NCBI RefSeq assembly: GCF_000178955.2
Contig: NC_016631.1
Location: 744,001 to 808,000 of the forward strand
Direction: 5' to 3'
DNA length: 64,000 bases
Origin: Granulicella mallensis MP5ACTX8
GTDB taxonomy: Bacteria; Acidobacteriota; Terriglobia; Terriglobales; Acidobacteriaceae
Of the stretch, positions 1 to 9,292 are shown in pieces. The notes under the pieces were generated by a model. That model did not search any database and was not told the origin of the DNA. It saw nothing but the letters and a program-made list of their open reading frames with translations. Numbering within the stretch: position 1 is the first letter of the stretch; each line of letters starts with the position of its first letter. Made by a program: the position numbers and the translations under genes.

Positions 1-1309
1 TCCCGGTGGAATCGCCCCTGGAACCATTACCGGTACAAGCGGCAGTGCCGGCACCGCCGCACAGAATGGCAAGGCCGGCGTCAGCCCTCGCGGCACGCTG
101 GATATCTCGCGCATCAATCTGCGCGGTACAACGCAGTCGCTCACGCTGCATACGACGTACGGCCTGCTGGAAAAAGTAGCGACGTTGAGCTTGAACACTC
201 CGCAGTTGCTGGGCAAGCCTAACTACACCGCGACGCTCTCCGGCGGCTACTCCAACGTGCAGGACATCACGACGTTTGCTTCGTCCACGCTGCAGGGCGA
301 TGTGCGGTTGACGCAGAAGTTCCGCAAGGCCGATACGTTCATCTATGACTTCCAATATCGCCGGGTGTCGGTCGATGCGGACAGTCTCGAAGTCACGCCC
401 AACCTGATCCCTCAATTGTCGGAGCCGGTGCGTGTCGGTGGACCGGCGATTACGTACTTTCATGACACGCGCGATCCCAGCCCGCTGGATGCGGGCAAAG
501 GCACGTACTTCTCAATCCAGGAATTTATTGCTTCGTCGAAGTTCGGCTCGGATACCGACTTCAATAAGGTCGATGCCTCGCAGTCCACGTATTACACCTT
601 CGGCAAGAGGAAGTATGTGCTGGCACGCAACACGCGTATCGGCTTCGAGAATTCCTTTGGTCTGAACCCGAACGCGGCTGGCGTGGGCAGCGGCCAGATT
701 GGTGTCAGCAATCTGGCCTGCGCGGGCATCCTGCTGCAGACCAACGCAACCTGTAATGCCGTTCCGCTGCCGGAACGCCTGTATGCCGGCGGTGCCACAT
801 CGCATCGGGGCTTTGGAATCAATGCCGCCGGTCCACGCGATCTCACGACCGGGTATCCCGTCGGCGGCTCGGGCGTGGTCGTCAACACGGTTGAGTTGCG
901 CCTTCCTCCGCCGACGCTTCCGCTGGTCGGAGACAGCATCTCCTTCGTCATCTTTCACGATATGGGGAACGTCTTTCAGTATCCCGGGGACATGTTCAAG
1001 AGCATCAAGAACTTTCATCAGCCGAACGAACAGACCTGCAGGAATATAACGATTCCGGCTGGAACGCCGGGCTCCACGCCACGGGAGCAACAGGCGAATG
1101 CCGTCGGCACCTGTAGCTTCAAGTACTATTCGCATGCGATCGGCCTCGGCGTTCGATATAAGACGCCCGTCGGGCCGATTCGCGTGGACTTCAGCTATAA
1201 CCTCAATCCTCCGGTATATCCCGTCTTCGACGACTACACAGGGGCTCTCCCTTATGTAGGACAGGCGGGTCACTTCAACTTCTTCTTCAGCATCGGACAG
1301 AGTTTCTAA
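1..1309 (+). CDS. BamA/TamA-family outer-membrane protein, 3' part (5' end outside window)
   Basis: The reading frame is open from the first bases of the window, so only the C-terminal ~435 residues are present. They read as an Omp85-type beta-barrel: alternating polar/hydrophobic strands, the Omp85-like stretch GGATSHRGFG near nt 790-820 (the conserved RGF motif of the L6 loop), and a C-terminal strand ending in Phe (FFFSIGQSF), as expected for a BAM substrate. Family role: inserting or translocating outer-membrane proteins. It is followed after 17 nt by a SurA-like chaperone and then TamB, which suggests a TamA-like partner for TamB, although BamA itself cannot be excluded without the POTRA region. 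Family assignment is strong; the BamA-versus-TamA choice is inference. Confidence 0.85.
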   Translation, partial: PGGIAPGTITGTSGSAGTAAQNGKAGVSPRGTLDISRINLRGTTQSLTLHTTYGLLEKVATLSLNTPQLLGKPNYTATLSGGYSNVQDITTFASSTLQGDVRLTQKFRKADTFIYDFQYRRVSVDADSLEVTPNLIPQLSEPVRVGGPAITYFHDTRDPSPLDAGKGTYFSIQEFIASSKFGSDTDFNKVDASQSTYYTFGKRKYVLARNTRIGFENSFGLNPNAAGVGSGQIGVSNLACAGILLQTNATCNAVPLPERLYAGGATSHRGFGINAAGPRDLTTGYPVGGSGVVVNTVELRLPPPTLPLVGDSISFVIFHDMGNVFQYPGDMFKSIKNFHQPNEQTCRNITIPAGTPGSTPREQQANAVGTCSFKYYSHAIGLGVRYKTPVGPIRVDFSYNLNPPVYPVFDDYTGALPYVGQAGHFNFFFSIGQSF

Positions 1310-1326
1310 AACATCGTTTCTAAGCC

Positions 1327-2115
1327 ATGATGATGCGCACTCTCCAACTCGACAGCCTTCGCCTCCGCCTTCTGGTGCTCGCGGCGGCGTCCGTTTTGCC
1401 GGGAACGATGTGCGCACAGAGCACGGCTCAGAAGAACTCCGTTCCAGTGACCGCGCCGGAGCCGCAGGCTGTCGCGCCGCAGATGCCCCTCGCGCAGGGG
1501 ATGGCACTCGACCGAGTGGTTGCTATTGTGAACGGCGATCTCATTCTCGACAGCGACGTGAATGAAGAGACACGTCTGCAGGTCTTTCAGCCGTACCGCA
1601 ATCCGAATGCGGATACCTCGCGCGATCGCGCCATCGAACGCCTCATCAACCGAAGCCTCATCCTGCAGCAGTTGAAGTTGCAGCCTGAAGATCCCATTAC
1701 GGACGATCAGGTCAGGAAAGATCTCGACAATCTGCGCAAGAATATTCCGGCGTGCAAGCCCTACAACTGCGAGACGCCGGACGGGTGGAACAAGTTCCTT
1801 GCAACCAATGGATTTACCGAAGCAACACTGATCAGCCGCTGGCGGTCGCGCATGGAGGTGCTGCGCTTTATCGAAGAGCGCTTCCGTCTGGGTATCAAGG
1901 TCAAGCCTGAAGAGATCAAGTCCTACTACGACAAGACGCTGCTGCCTGAGTACGCCAGGCAGAAGGCGACGCCACCGAGCCTGGATTCGATCTCCAGCCG
2001 CATCCAGGAGGTATTGCTGCAGCAGGAGGTCTCTGCCCTGCTGGGCGACTGGCTGAAGAGCCTGCGCGCGCAGGGCAGTGTAGTGGTGCTGCATCCGGAA
2101 GAGGGGGCGCCATGA
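1327..2115 (+). CDS. SurA N-terminal-domain periplasmic chaperone-like protein
   Basis: This 262-aa protein starts with a signal peptide (hydrophobic LLVLAAASVLPG, probable cleavage after CAQ near residue 31). It has the SurA N-domain signature: LDRVVAIVNGDLILDSDV at residues ~60-77, then a helical region (IERLINRSLILQQL) and a C-terminal helix pair. SurA chaperones unfolded outer-membrane proteins in the periplasm. No parvulin PPIase domain is present and the protein is shorter than SurA (~430 aa), so it should be chaperone-only. Two Cys (ACKPYNC) lie close together and could form a disulfide. Its stop overlaps the TamB start (ATGA at 2112-2115), so translational coupling in an outer-membrane assembly operon is likely. 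The first of three consecutive ATG codons is used here; the exact one is uncertain. Confidence 0.8.
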   Translation: MMMRTLQLDSLRLRLLVLAAASVLPGTMCAQSTAQKNSVPVTAPEPQAVAPQMPLAQGMALDRVVAIVNGDLILDSDVNEETRLQVFQPYRNPNADTSRDRAIERLINRSLILQQLKLQPEDPITDDQVRKDLDNLRKNIPACKPYNCETPDGWNKFLATNGFTEATLISRWRSRMEVLRFIEERFRLGIKVKPEEIKSYYDKTLLPEYARQKATPPSLDSISSRIQEVLLQQEVSALLGDWLKSLRAQGSVVVLHPEEGAP

Positions 2116-5100
2116 GCGAGACTCCGAAACCCTCTACCGGCGAAGTCTCTTCCTCGCCTGCTCCAAAGCGTAACCGTATCCTCCGCGTGCTGGGATGGAT
2201 CTTCGGCTCGCTGGCGCTGCTCCTCGTACTGCTGGTGGTGGGTGTTTCGTTCTACACGACGACGGATGATTTTCAGCACCGGGTTGGGGGCGAGGTCGTT
2301 AAGGTTCTCGAGGACTCGACCGGCGCCCACGTCGAGCTGGGCCATCTCTCCTTCAGTCTCTGGCACCTGGCGATTGAGGCGGACGGGTTGGTTCTGCATG
2401 GCACGGAGGGCCCGGGTGAAGCCCCGTATCTCTCCGCGGACAAGATCTTTGTGCGCCTGCGCATCAACACGTTCCTCTCGCACATCGTGGGCAAGGGGCC
2501 GCAGTCGCACGTGGGCGTGAACTATCTGCGCGTCGAGCAGCCTCATATTCATCTCATCATCGACAAGGACGGCAAGACCAACCAGCCTGTACCGAAGCAC
2601 AAGGGCACCAGCACGGAGCCGATACAGGACACCCTGCTCGACCTGCAGGCCGGCAAGGTGGAGCTGGCGAACGGACTTGCTGTCTTGAACGATCGCGCGA
2701 TTCCGTTCGACCTCGCCGCACAGGATCTCGCTGTTGAGGTGCACTACATCGCGTCGTCCGACCACTACGGTGCGACTGTCGACCTTGCGGACCTGCGCAC
2801 AAAGATGGCGAAGCAGCCCGAGGTGCAATCGAAGCTGCACCTGACCGCCGAGATCGGGCGCGACATGGCACAGTTGCAGAGCCTGGACTTCCGCACCGGT
2901 GCGACGACGCACCTCACCGCGAACGCGCTCCTGCAACACTTCAACAAGCCCGCATGGCAGGTCCAGGCAAAGGGCTCGGTGGAGCTCAAACAGCTTGGTT
3001 TTCTTACTGGAGTCGAGGGCTTGACCGGGGGCTTGGTCGATCTGGACGTGCATGGGCGCAACTGCGTTGTCGCGCCTCCGACCGCGCCTAAGAAGCACTT
3101 CTGGCAGCGGCACAGCAAGACGCCGGCCCCGGCCACCGCGACGCTGCAGCCACCCGATCCTGACTGCAAGTCCGGCTATCTGTTAGTGGGCGCGGTCAAG
3201 CTGCACAACGTGGGCTATCGCAATGAATATGTGCGGCTGCATGACATCAACGGCGCCGCTCAAATGCACTTCACTCCGGCACAGATGCTGCTGTCTTCGC
3301 TCACGGCTTCTCTGCCCGGTGGAGGCGGCGCGCAGGGCGAGCTGCGGATCGAGAACTGGCTGGGCGCAACGCCAGGCGGCTCTCGCGCCTTCGTTACGGC
3401 TACGATCGATCGCATTCCGCTGCGCACAATTATGGATATCACCGCGCCCGAGCACTATGGCGATCTAGGTTTCGATACCGCCGTAACGGGGCCGGTTAAG
3501 GTCCAGTGGGGCGGCCCGGACGCCGATGTCTCGAAGACCGTCCAGGTGGATGGCGACCTGAAGTTCGCACCAACGAACGTTGCACGCCGCGGTGCGCTCT
3601 CGAACATTCCTGTGACCGGCCAGACACTGGCGCACTATGACGGACGCCCGGAGTCTGTAAGCATTACGCATCTCGAGTTACAGACGCCCGCCACCGTGCT
3701 GCAGGTCAACGGAATACTGGGCGTCAACAACGGCGATCCGCTTACCTCCCTGCAGGTCAATCTGCAGGCACGCGATCTTGGCGAGTTTGACCAGTTGCTG
3801 CAGACGCTCGGCTTTGAAGCCAACGGCAAGAAGGGAACCGCTGCGATTCCTGTTGTGCTGCATGGGGCCATGGACTTCAACGGCTCCGCGCGCGGAGCGA
3901 TCCGCAATCTCGACGTAAAGGGCCATCTCGTCGCGAATAACGCTGAGGTCAAACTGGGCACCGCAGCCGATGTGCAGATCGATTCCGCCGTCGCCGATGC
4001 TGAGTACTCGCCCAACAGCGGTGTCGCCATCGCCAGTTCCACCATCAAGCGCGGGACGGCTGTGCTCAACGTAACCGGAACATTCGAGCCGAGGAAGACC
4101 GTCTCCCGGCGTGGTGTTGTCGACTATGTATGGGACAACGACCTGGGCATCGATACGAGCGTGAAGCTCGCCAACGCGCAGGTGACCGACCTGTTGCAGA
4201 TTACCGGGCAGCAGAGCAAGGTTCCTGTCACGGGTACCGCCAACATCAATGCCCATCTCTCCGGAACGGTCAAAGACCTGCATGGCAGCGGCAATGTCAC
4301 TCTGACCAACGGTGCGGCGTACGGAGAGAACTACCAGACTGTCTCTGTCGATGCGACTGCGCAGGGGCAGCAAGTCAATGCCTCCCATTTCCTGGTGCAG
4401 GCCCATGGCATGACCGTTACAGGCAGTGGCGGGTACAACCTGACGAGCAAACACATCAATGCTCATGTGCAGGGCGATAAGCTGCAGCTCTCCAAACTCG
4501 ATCTCGTGCACAAGGCGAATGAGGATGCCGACGGCGTGCTCTCGCTCGACGCCACGGTCGATGGCACGATGCTGGAGCCGAATCTACAGGCGAAGATCGC
4601 GGTGGCGAACATCACGGTCGAGGGCAAGCCGTTGGGTGACCTGAACCTGACAGCCCACAGCACGGGCTCGACCGTCTACTACGACCTGACCTCGCACATG
4701 GTTGGAGCCCAGGTGGCGGCGAACGGACAGACGTTGCTGCAGGGCGACTATCTGACCCAGGCAAAGCTCACGTTCTCTGGCTTCGATGTCTCCAGGCCGA
4801 TGTCCCTGTTCTCGCCGGGCATGGTTCAGACGAGCTCCATCATCGATGGCACGGTCACCGTGAACGGTCCCGCCGCCAAGCCGCTGCAACTGAAGGGCAC
4901 GGCCGCCTTCGGTACCTTCGACTTCAAGCTCCAGGGGGTCGAGCTGAAGACCTCAGAGCCTCTGCGCGCAAGCCTGAGTAACGGGGTGGTTTCGGTCGAA
5001 CAATTGCACATCGTCGGGCAGGACACGGACCTCCATGCCGGAGGGACGTTGCAGGTCTTCGGCGACGACAATCCAATGGGGGGAGCGATCAAGCTGAATG

Positions 5101-6356
5101 CGAACGGCAACGTCAGCATGACGATCGCTCACACCTTCAACCCCGATCTCATCACTTCGGGCAAGGTCACGTTCAAGGTGGCTGCCGACGGGCGGCTGAA
5201 GCAGCCCTCGCTGACCGGCAATGTGCAGTTCCAGAACGTGAATCTTGCGATGGACGGCATTCCCAACGGTCTGAGCAACCTGAATGGAACGATGGTCTTC
5301 AACGAGAACCGTCTGACCGTGCAGGATCTGACCGCGACGTCCGGCGGCGGGCAGCTCAAGCTGGGCGGATCGATCAGCTATCAGAAGGGCCTCTTCTCGG
5401 ACCTTACCGCGACTGCCGACAACGTGCGGGTGCGGCTCTACGGCATGAGCACGACAACGAACGCGAATCTGCGCCTGCAGGGTACGCAACAGTCTCTGCT
5501 GCTCTCCGGCTCGGTACTGATTACTCGTTTTGGCATCGGGCCGGATATGGACTTTGCTGCCTTCGCCGGATCGGGCGGAGTAGAAGCGCCGCCCGATCCG
5601 GACTCCGCGATGAACAAGATTCATCTGGATGTCCATGTCACCAGCGCGCCGCAGCTCGACTTCCAGAACTCCTACGCGAAGCTCGCGGGCAACGTCGATC
5701 TCACCATCCGAGGTACCCTCGGGACGCCCAGCGTGCTGGGCCGCATCCAGATCACCGACGGTAGCGCGACCTTTGCGGGGACGAAGTACGAACTCGAGCG
5801 CGGCAATATCTACTTCAGCAACCCCGTGCGCATCGACCCGACGATCGACCTCGATGCCACCGCGCGCGTCGAGAACTACGACCTCACCATCGGGCTGCAT
5901 GGCACGACGACGAACCTGAAACCCACCTATCGCTCCGAGCCGCCGCTGGCTGAAGCCGATATCTTCAACCTGCTCGCCCTCGGACGAACGCAGGAGGAGG
6001 CGCAGCTCTACCAGGAGCAGCAGGTGCAGGCCGGAACCGACCCGACCACCAGTGCTTTGCTCGGCGGGGCGCTCAACGCGACGGTTTCGAACCGCGTAGG
6101 CAAGCTCTTCGGTGCGGGCTCGTTCAAGATCGACCCGGCCTTTGTAGGGACGCTCGGCAACTCGGCGGCCCGCATCACGGTCCAGGAACCTCTCTCCAAG
6201 CAACTCACGCTGGTGTTTGCGACGAACGTCAACCAGAGCGCCCAGCAGCTGATCCAGGTGCAATATCAGATCGACGAAAACAAATCGATCGTCGCAACCC
6301 GCGACGAATCAGGCGTGTATTCGGTCGTCTACAAGATCCGCAAACGCTATCGCTAG
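2112..6356 (+). CDS. tamB: Translocation and assembly module protein TamB (DUF490/AsmA-like)
   Basis: The 1,414-aa protein has an N-terminal cytoplasmic stretch, one TM anchor (residues ~22-45, LGWIFGSLALLLVLLVVGV), then a very long repetitive beta-rich region typical of the TamB/AsmA/VPS13-like groove proteins. A C-terminal DUF490 domain covers about the last 350 residues (RGTLGTPSVLGRIQITDG ... ERGNIYFSNP ... ADIFNLLALGRTQEE). Family role: an inner-membrane-anchored protein spanning the periplasm, working with TamA or BamA in outer-membrane protein insertion and phospholipid transport. Length is within the usual 1,200-1,600 aa. The gene overlaps the SurA-like gene by 4 nt, and the upstream barrel gene completes a TamA-chaperone-TamB layout. 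A family A palindrome follows the stop. Confidence 0.92.
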   Translation: MSETPKPSTGEVSSSPAPKRNRILRVLGWIFGSLALLLVLLVVGVSFYTTTDDFQHRVGGEVVKVLEDSTGAHVELGHLSFSLWHLAIEADGLVLHGTEGPGEAPYLSADKIFVRLRINTFLSHIVGKGPQSHVGVNYLRVEQPHIHLIIDKDGKTNQPVPKHKGTSTEPIQDTLLDLQAGKVELANGLAVLNDRAIPFDLAAQDLAVEVHYIASSDHYGATVDLADLRTKMAKQPEVQSKLHLTAEIGRDMAQLQSLDFRTGATTHLTANALLQHFNKPAWQVQAKGSVELKQLGFLTGVEGLTGGLVDLDVHGRNCVVAPPTAPKKHFWQRHSKTPAPATATLQPPDPDCKSGYLLVGAVKLHNVGYRNEYVRLHDINGAAQMHFTPAQMLLSSLTASLPGGGGAQGELRIENWLGATPGGSRAFVTATIDRIPLRTIMDITAPEHYGDLGFDTAVTGPVKVQWGGPDADVSKTVQVDGDLKFAPTNVARRGALSNIPVTGQTLAHYDGRPESVSITHLELQTPATVLQVNGILGVNNGDPLTSLQVNLQARDLGEFDQLLQTLGFEANGKKGTAAIPVVLHGAMDFNGSARGAIRNLDVKGHLVANNAEVKLGTAADVQIDSAVADAEYSPNSGVAIASSTIKRGTAVLNVTGTFEPRKTVSRRGVVDYVWDNDLGIDTSVKLANAQVTDLLQITGQQSKVPVTGTANINAHLSGTVKDLHGSGNVTLTNGAAYGENYQTVSVDATAQGQQVNASHFLVQAHGMTVTGSGGYNLTSKHINAHVQGDKLQLSKLDLVHKANEDADGVLSLDATVDGTMLEPNLQAKIAVANITVEGKPLGDLNLTAHSTGSTVYYDLTSHMVGAQVAANGQTLLQGDYLTQAKLTFSGFDVSRPMSLFSPGMVQTSSIIDGTVTVNGPAAKPLQLKGTAAFGTFDFKLQGVELKTSEPLRASLSNGVVSVEQLHIVGQDTDLHAGGTLQVFGDDNPMGGAIKLNANGNVSMTIAHTFNPDLITSGKVTFKVAADGRLKQPSLTGNVQFQNVNLAMDGIPNGLSNLNGTMVFNENRLTVQDLTATSGGGQLKLGGSISYQKGLFSDLTATADNVRVRLYGMSTTTNANLRLQGTQQSLLLSGSVLITRFGIGPDMDFAAFAGSGGVEAPPDPDSAMNKIHLDVHVTSAPQLDFQNSYAKLAGNVDLTIRGTLGTPSVLGRIQITDGSATFAGTKYELERGNIYFSNPVRIDPTIDLDATARVENYDLTIGLHGTTTNLKPTYRSEPPLAEADIFNLLALGRTQEEAQLYQEQQVQAGTDPTTSALLGGALNATVSNRVGKLFGAGSFKIDPAFVGTLGNSAARITVQEPLSKQLTLVFATNVNQSAQQLIQVQYQIDENKSIVATRDESGVYSVVYKIRKRYR

Positions 6357-6809
6357 GGCTGAAACACACCATAGCGTTTTTACCCACCCAAGGATCGACA
6401 TCCTTTACCCACCCAAGGATCGTCATCCTGAGCGAAGCGTCCCAGCTTTTGGGGACGCGCAGTCGAAGGACCCCGAGGCTTGCAATCTTGCCCATACCTT
6501 CCGCACCTTTCTACCTCAAACGCTCGTGCCTGGGCTCTCGTGCTGGAAAAGGTCTCAACAGCATAGGCGAGATAACCCCCTCGGGGGTCTTCGACTGCAC
6601 GCCTCGCAAAAGCGCGAGGCACTCCGCTCAGGATGATGCTTCTGTGGGGGGATTGAGCAAGAAGTATAGGTACATCGATCTCCCTCTTTACGTGATTTAT
6701 ACCCCGTATTGGAATATATTTATCCGCCAGGTGTTTCTTAGGCATCTAACGTTGCGCAGTGGCAGTTACATAGCAGCTTACTTTCGCAGCTTTCCGGAGT
6801 GTCTTTCTT
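6357..6809. other. Intergenic region with repeat A1 and an AT-rich upstream stretch
   Basis: The 453-nt gap between tamB and the BON gene holds repeat A1 (6421-6638). A tandem 'acccacccaaggatcg' duplication just precedes it (about 6393-6422). An AT-rich stretch follows (about 6660-6725), which probably carries the promoter of the BON gene; no clear -35/-10 pair could be fixed. No coding potential was seen. Confidence 0.6.
6421..6638. repeat. Family A palindromic repeat, copy A1
   Basis: A 218-bp element with terminal inverted repeats (CGTCATCCTGAGCGAAGCG ... CCGCTCAGGATGATG) and subterminal inverted arms (TCGAAGGACCCCGAGG ... CTCGGGGGTCTTCGA). The centre contains the ACGCTCG/TGCTGGAAAAGG segment shared with the other copies. 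It lies directly 3' of tamB and has the same orientation as A4. Confidence 0.85.
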
Positions 6810-7580
6810 ATGCGACTTGTCTCTCGAATCGGTTTCATTCTCTCTCCTGTTTTGAGCATCCTGCTCGCAGCACCCACCATGATCCACGCGCAATCTCCCT
6901 CCGATGCTCAGATTGGTGCCGAGGTCCAGAAGTCGCTCGGCAACAAGCGATTCAGCAACGTGCATGTAGCGGTGAACAACGGCGTCGTTACACTCAGCGG
7001 CCGGGTAGAGCGCTTCAGTGATAAGGAAGAGGCCGATCGCAAGGCGAATCACGCGAAGAACGCCTCTGCAGTCAGTAACAGGATCGAAGTTGCGGTGCCG
7101 GAAAACATCAGCGATGGGGCGCTGCGGGAGAAGCTCGGCAAGGCTTTGATCTATGACCGCGTGGGCTATGGAACGACGGTGTACAACAACATCAACCTGG
7201 GCGTCGACCATGGCGTCGTAACGCTGAGTGGCATGGTCTACGGACCTACCGATAAGGATTCAGCCCTTAGCCTCGTGGCGAATACCCCCGGAGTGCGTGA
7301 CATCATCGACAACCTGGAAGTAGCTCCGGTCTCGCCGATGGACGACCGCATTCGCATCGCGGAGGCGCGGGCAATCTATGGCCATCCTGCGCTCAACAAG
7401 TACGCCCTGGATCCTGCAAAGACGATCAGGATTACCGTCGTCAATGGACATGTGACGCTGAACGGTGTGGTCGACAGCAAGATGGACCATGACATCGCCG
7501 GTCTTCGTGCCAATGGCGTTCCGGGAGTCTTCTCGGTCGAAAACCACTTGCAGATTGCTGGCCAGCAGGCGGGCCGGTAA
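6810..7580 (+). CDS. Secreted protein with three BON domains
   Basis: This 256-aa protein starts with a Sec signal peptide (FILSPVLSILLAAPTMIHAQ, cleavage near residue 28). Three BON domains follow, each with the hallmark VxNGxVTLxGxV: residues ~31-95 (VNNGVVTLSGRV), ~98-175 (VDHGVVTLSGMV) and ~180-252 (VNGHVTLNGVV). BON domains are thought to bind phospholipids or surfaces and occur in periplasmic proteins such as OsmY. A role in envelope stability or stress is therefore inferred. The start is supported by a GGAG at modest spacing. It is probably monocistronic, with a GC-rich hairpin (around 7601-7627) between it and the next gene. Confidence 0.85.
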   Translation: MRLVSRIGFILSPVLSILLAAPTMIHAQSPSDAQIGAEVQKSLGNKRFSNVHVAVNNGVVTLSGRVERFSDKEEADRKANHAKNASAVSNRIEVAVPENISDGALREKLGKALIYDRVGYGTTVYNNINLGVDHGVVTLSGMVYGPTDKDSALSLVANTPGVRDIIDNLEVAPVSPMDDRIRIAEARAIYGHPALNKYALDPAKTIRITVVNGHVTLNGVVDSKMDHDIAGLRANGVPGVFSVENHLQIAGQQAGR

Positions 7581-7664
7581 AGCTGCACTGGCACCCTCGT
7601 GAGGCGGCGGTGAAACCTGCCGCCGCTTACGCGAAAGGAGCCAGAGAAATACAATAGTTATCAG

Positions 7665-8531
7665 ATGGAAAATGTTCTTCGCAGCACACGTGTCACGCTC
7701 GAGATGATCAAGTGGGAACACTCGATCTTCGCGCTGCCGTTTGCCTTGACGGGTGCGGTTCTTGCCGCAGGTGGGTGGCCTTCGCTACGCGTTCTCTGCT
7801 GGATCGTCGTCTGTATGGTCGGAGCGCGCAGCGCGGCGATGGCCTTCAATCGCCTGGCAGACAGCGAGATCGACGCCGCAAACCCTCGCACCGCCACCAG
7901 GGCGCTCCCGAAGGGGGAGCTGTCCAAGTCGTTCGTTCTCTGCTTCACAATCCTTGCGGCGGGCGTATTTTTTCTGGGTGCGGCGATGCTCAATCGGCTG
8001 ACCCTGGAGCTTGCTCCGGTCGCTCTGATCGTTGTGCTGGCCTACAGCTACATGAAGCGTATTACCCGTTGGTCGCATGTCGTATTGGGACTGGCACTGG
8101 GAATCGCTCCGTCAGCCGCCTGGATTGCGGTTCGAGGCTCGCTGTCGCCGCGGATCATCCTGCTGACAGGGATCGTCATTCTCTGGGTGGGCGGCTTCGA
8201 TGTGCTCTACGCCTGCCAGGACTTTGAGCATGATCGCAAGGCCGGGCTGAACAGTGTGCCCCAGGCGTTCGGTCTTGAAGGCGCCTTCTGGATCGCTCGA
8301 CTCATGCATCTGGGAATGGCTGTGCTCCTGTTTGTCCTGCTCCATGCGTTTGGGCTGGGAATGATCGCGCTGGTGGGCATGGTTCTCGTGATCGTGCTGC
8401 TCGCGTATGAGCACGCCATTATTGCGCCGCATGATCTGCGGCGGATGAATGCTGCTTTCTTTACGCTGAACGGAATCATCTCGATGGTGTTCTTTGTGTT
8501 CATTGCCACCGACGTGTTACATCGTCGCTGA
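7665..8531 (+). CDS. mqnP: UbiA-like polyprenyltransferase, probably MqnP of menaquinone synthesis
   Basis: The 288-aa integral membrane protein has about 8-9 TM segments. Both Asp-rich motifs of the UbiA superfamily are intact: N62-x3-D66-x3-D70 (NRLADSEIDAANPRT) and the second near residues 178-190 (DVLYACQDFEHDRKAG). These bind Mg-diphosphate of the prenyl donor. The variant 'IDAANPRTATRALPKGELS' is typical of the subgroup formerly called ubiA_other and now linked to MqnP in the futalosine route to menaquinone. That sub-assignment comes from memory of the family and is less certain than the superfamily. No other menaquinone gene is in the window. The start gives a charged N-terminus before the first helix. 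Confidence 0.8.
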   Translation: MENVLRSTRVTLEMIKWEHSIFALPFALTGAVLAAGGWPSLRVLCWIVVCMVGARSAAMAFNRLADSEIDAANPRTATRALPKGELSKSFVLCFTILAAGVFFLGAAMLNRLTLELAPVALIVVLAYSYMKRITRWSHVVLGLALGIAPSAAWIAVRGSLSPRIILLTGIVILWVGGFDVLYACQDFEHDRKAGLNSVPQAFGLEGAFWIARLMHLGMAVLLFVLLHAFGLGMIALVGMVLVIVLLAYEHAIIAPHDLRRMNAAFFTLNGIISMVFFVFIATDVLHRR

Positions 8532-8534
8532 AGC

Positions 8535-8583
8535 TCTTGCTGTTGCCTTTCTTGTTGTCATTCCCGCAGGGAATGCTTCTTAG
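8535..8583. repeat. Family B repeat, half-site B1
   Basis: This shares the core TGCTGTTGCCTTTCTTGTTGTCATTCCCGCAGGGAAT-type arm (only one arm present) with copies near 11.35, 19.72, 30.8 and 58.4 kb. It begins only a few bases after the prenyltransferase stop. Without the second arm it cannot form the large hairpin seen at 58.4 kb. Confidence 0.7.
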
Positions 8584-8835
8584 CCTGATGGATGCGGAGG
8601 AACGGAACGCCGCAATGCGTATTCTTGCGGTCTCCGAAGCGGTTGCGGACCCACGAGCAAAGCACGGTGATTTCGAGATTCATGGCGTTCGCATTCTTCC
8701 GGGTCGGGGCAATCATCTTCGAGCGGCGTAATCCGGTGCTCCCCGCCAAGAGAACCATAGCGCGGTCCTGCACTGAGAGCTCTCCAAGCAATGCCTGAAG
8801 CTCTCCCGGGTTGTGACACCCTTTCGCGCGGCGGC
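8580..8835 (-). pseudogene. Tyrosine recombinase (phage-type integrase) remnant
   Basis: The minus strand encodes a fragment in one frame reading NPGELQALLGELSVQDR then AMVLLAGSTGLRRSKMIA, followed by NLEITV and VRNRFGDRKN. This is the start of the catalytic domain of a tyrosine site-specific recombinase, around the first catalytic Arg (STGLRRSE in intact relatives). A frameshift is needed near 8610 to pick up the next conserved piece (VPPHPSG for VPLHP). The box II and Tyr regions are absent, so it cannot be active. It is fused out of frame behind a CsoR-like N-terminus. Confidence 0.65.
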
Positions 8836-8951
8836 TTCGACGAGGTGCGGCTTTTACTGATAGGGGTGGCGCGCTCCACGGCGTCGAGCTGGTCGGGCGT
8901 CTCTTCTAATTTGCTTAACAGCTTTGCCCTTTCTCTATGGGTGTGTGACAT
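8836..8951 (-). pseudogene. N-terminal fragment resembling a CsoR/RcnR-type metal-responsive repressor
   Basis: A minus-strand frame opens at 8951 behind an AGGAGAGGG ribosome-binding site. It reads MSHTHRERAKLLSKLEE then TPDQLDAVERA, which matches the first helix of the DUF156 family (MSHTxREKxKLLxRVRRIxGQxxAVERA). The conserved Cys/His metal ligands and second helix are missing. Instead the frame runs into out-of-frame recombinase sequence. It is therefore a truncated or chimeric leftover, not a working repressor. The match covers only about 28 residues and is from memory of the family. Confidence 0.5.
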
Positions 8952-9292
8952 CCCTCTCCTGTGCCTTCAGTTGGAGACTAGTCTTCTAATTTCTCACTCA
9001 CATGCATTTGCAGCCGGTAAGTCCGGCGTATGGAACACGGTGGGGTACAGTAAAAGGAAACGTGAAAGAACAGCCGCACGCCATGAAAATGGGGAGATTT
9101 CGTTTGTCCCCGGTTCAACTGAAATTGCTCACGGTAAATCTGACAGCCCTGGCATCTCAGCATGTCAGTCCTGTCGTCAAAACCTCCAAAAGCTTTTCAT
9201 CGTGTTTCTGCTTCACGAGCCGAAGTATCGCCTTGCCTCTGCTCGTTGCCTTTTTATCATTCTTCTAACTGATTCGCCGTCTTGAGGTTCGT

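Larger units (their letters stand above)
8532..9292. other. 761-nt non-coding, decayed region
   Basis: No intact gene is supported between the prenyltransferase and the first NHL lipoprotein. The region holds a family B half-repeat (8535-8583), a minus-strand composite of regulator and recombinase remnants (8580-8951), and about 340 nt of unassigned sequence. Its small plus-strand frames have no recognisable composition, domain or ribosome-binding site. The last ~100 nt should carry the promoter of the lipoprotein gene. Confidence 0.6.

Noticed and set aside
512-1507. Long minus-strand open frame opposite the barrel and SurA-like genes
   Set aside because: It is the antisense of two genes with clear domains, Arg/Ala-rich without domain structure, and crosses their boundary.
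4953-6263. 436-codon minus-strand frame inside tamB
   Set aside because: Antisense shadow of DUF490; composition (Arg/Glu/Val) typical of high-GC complements.
8791-9285. 164-codon plus-strand frame before NHL lipoprotein 1
   Set aside because: No domain, no ribosome-binding site; runs antisense through the recombinase remnant.
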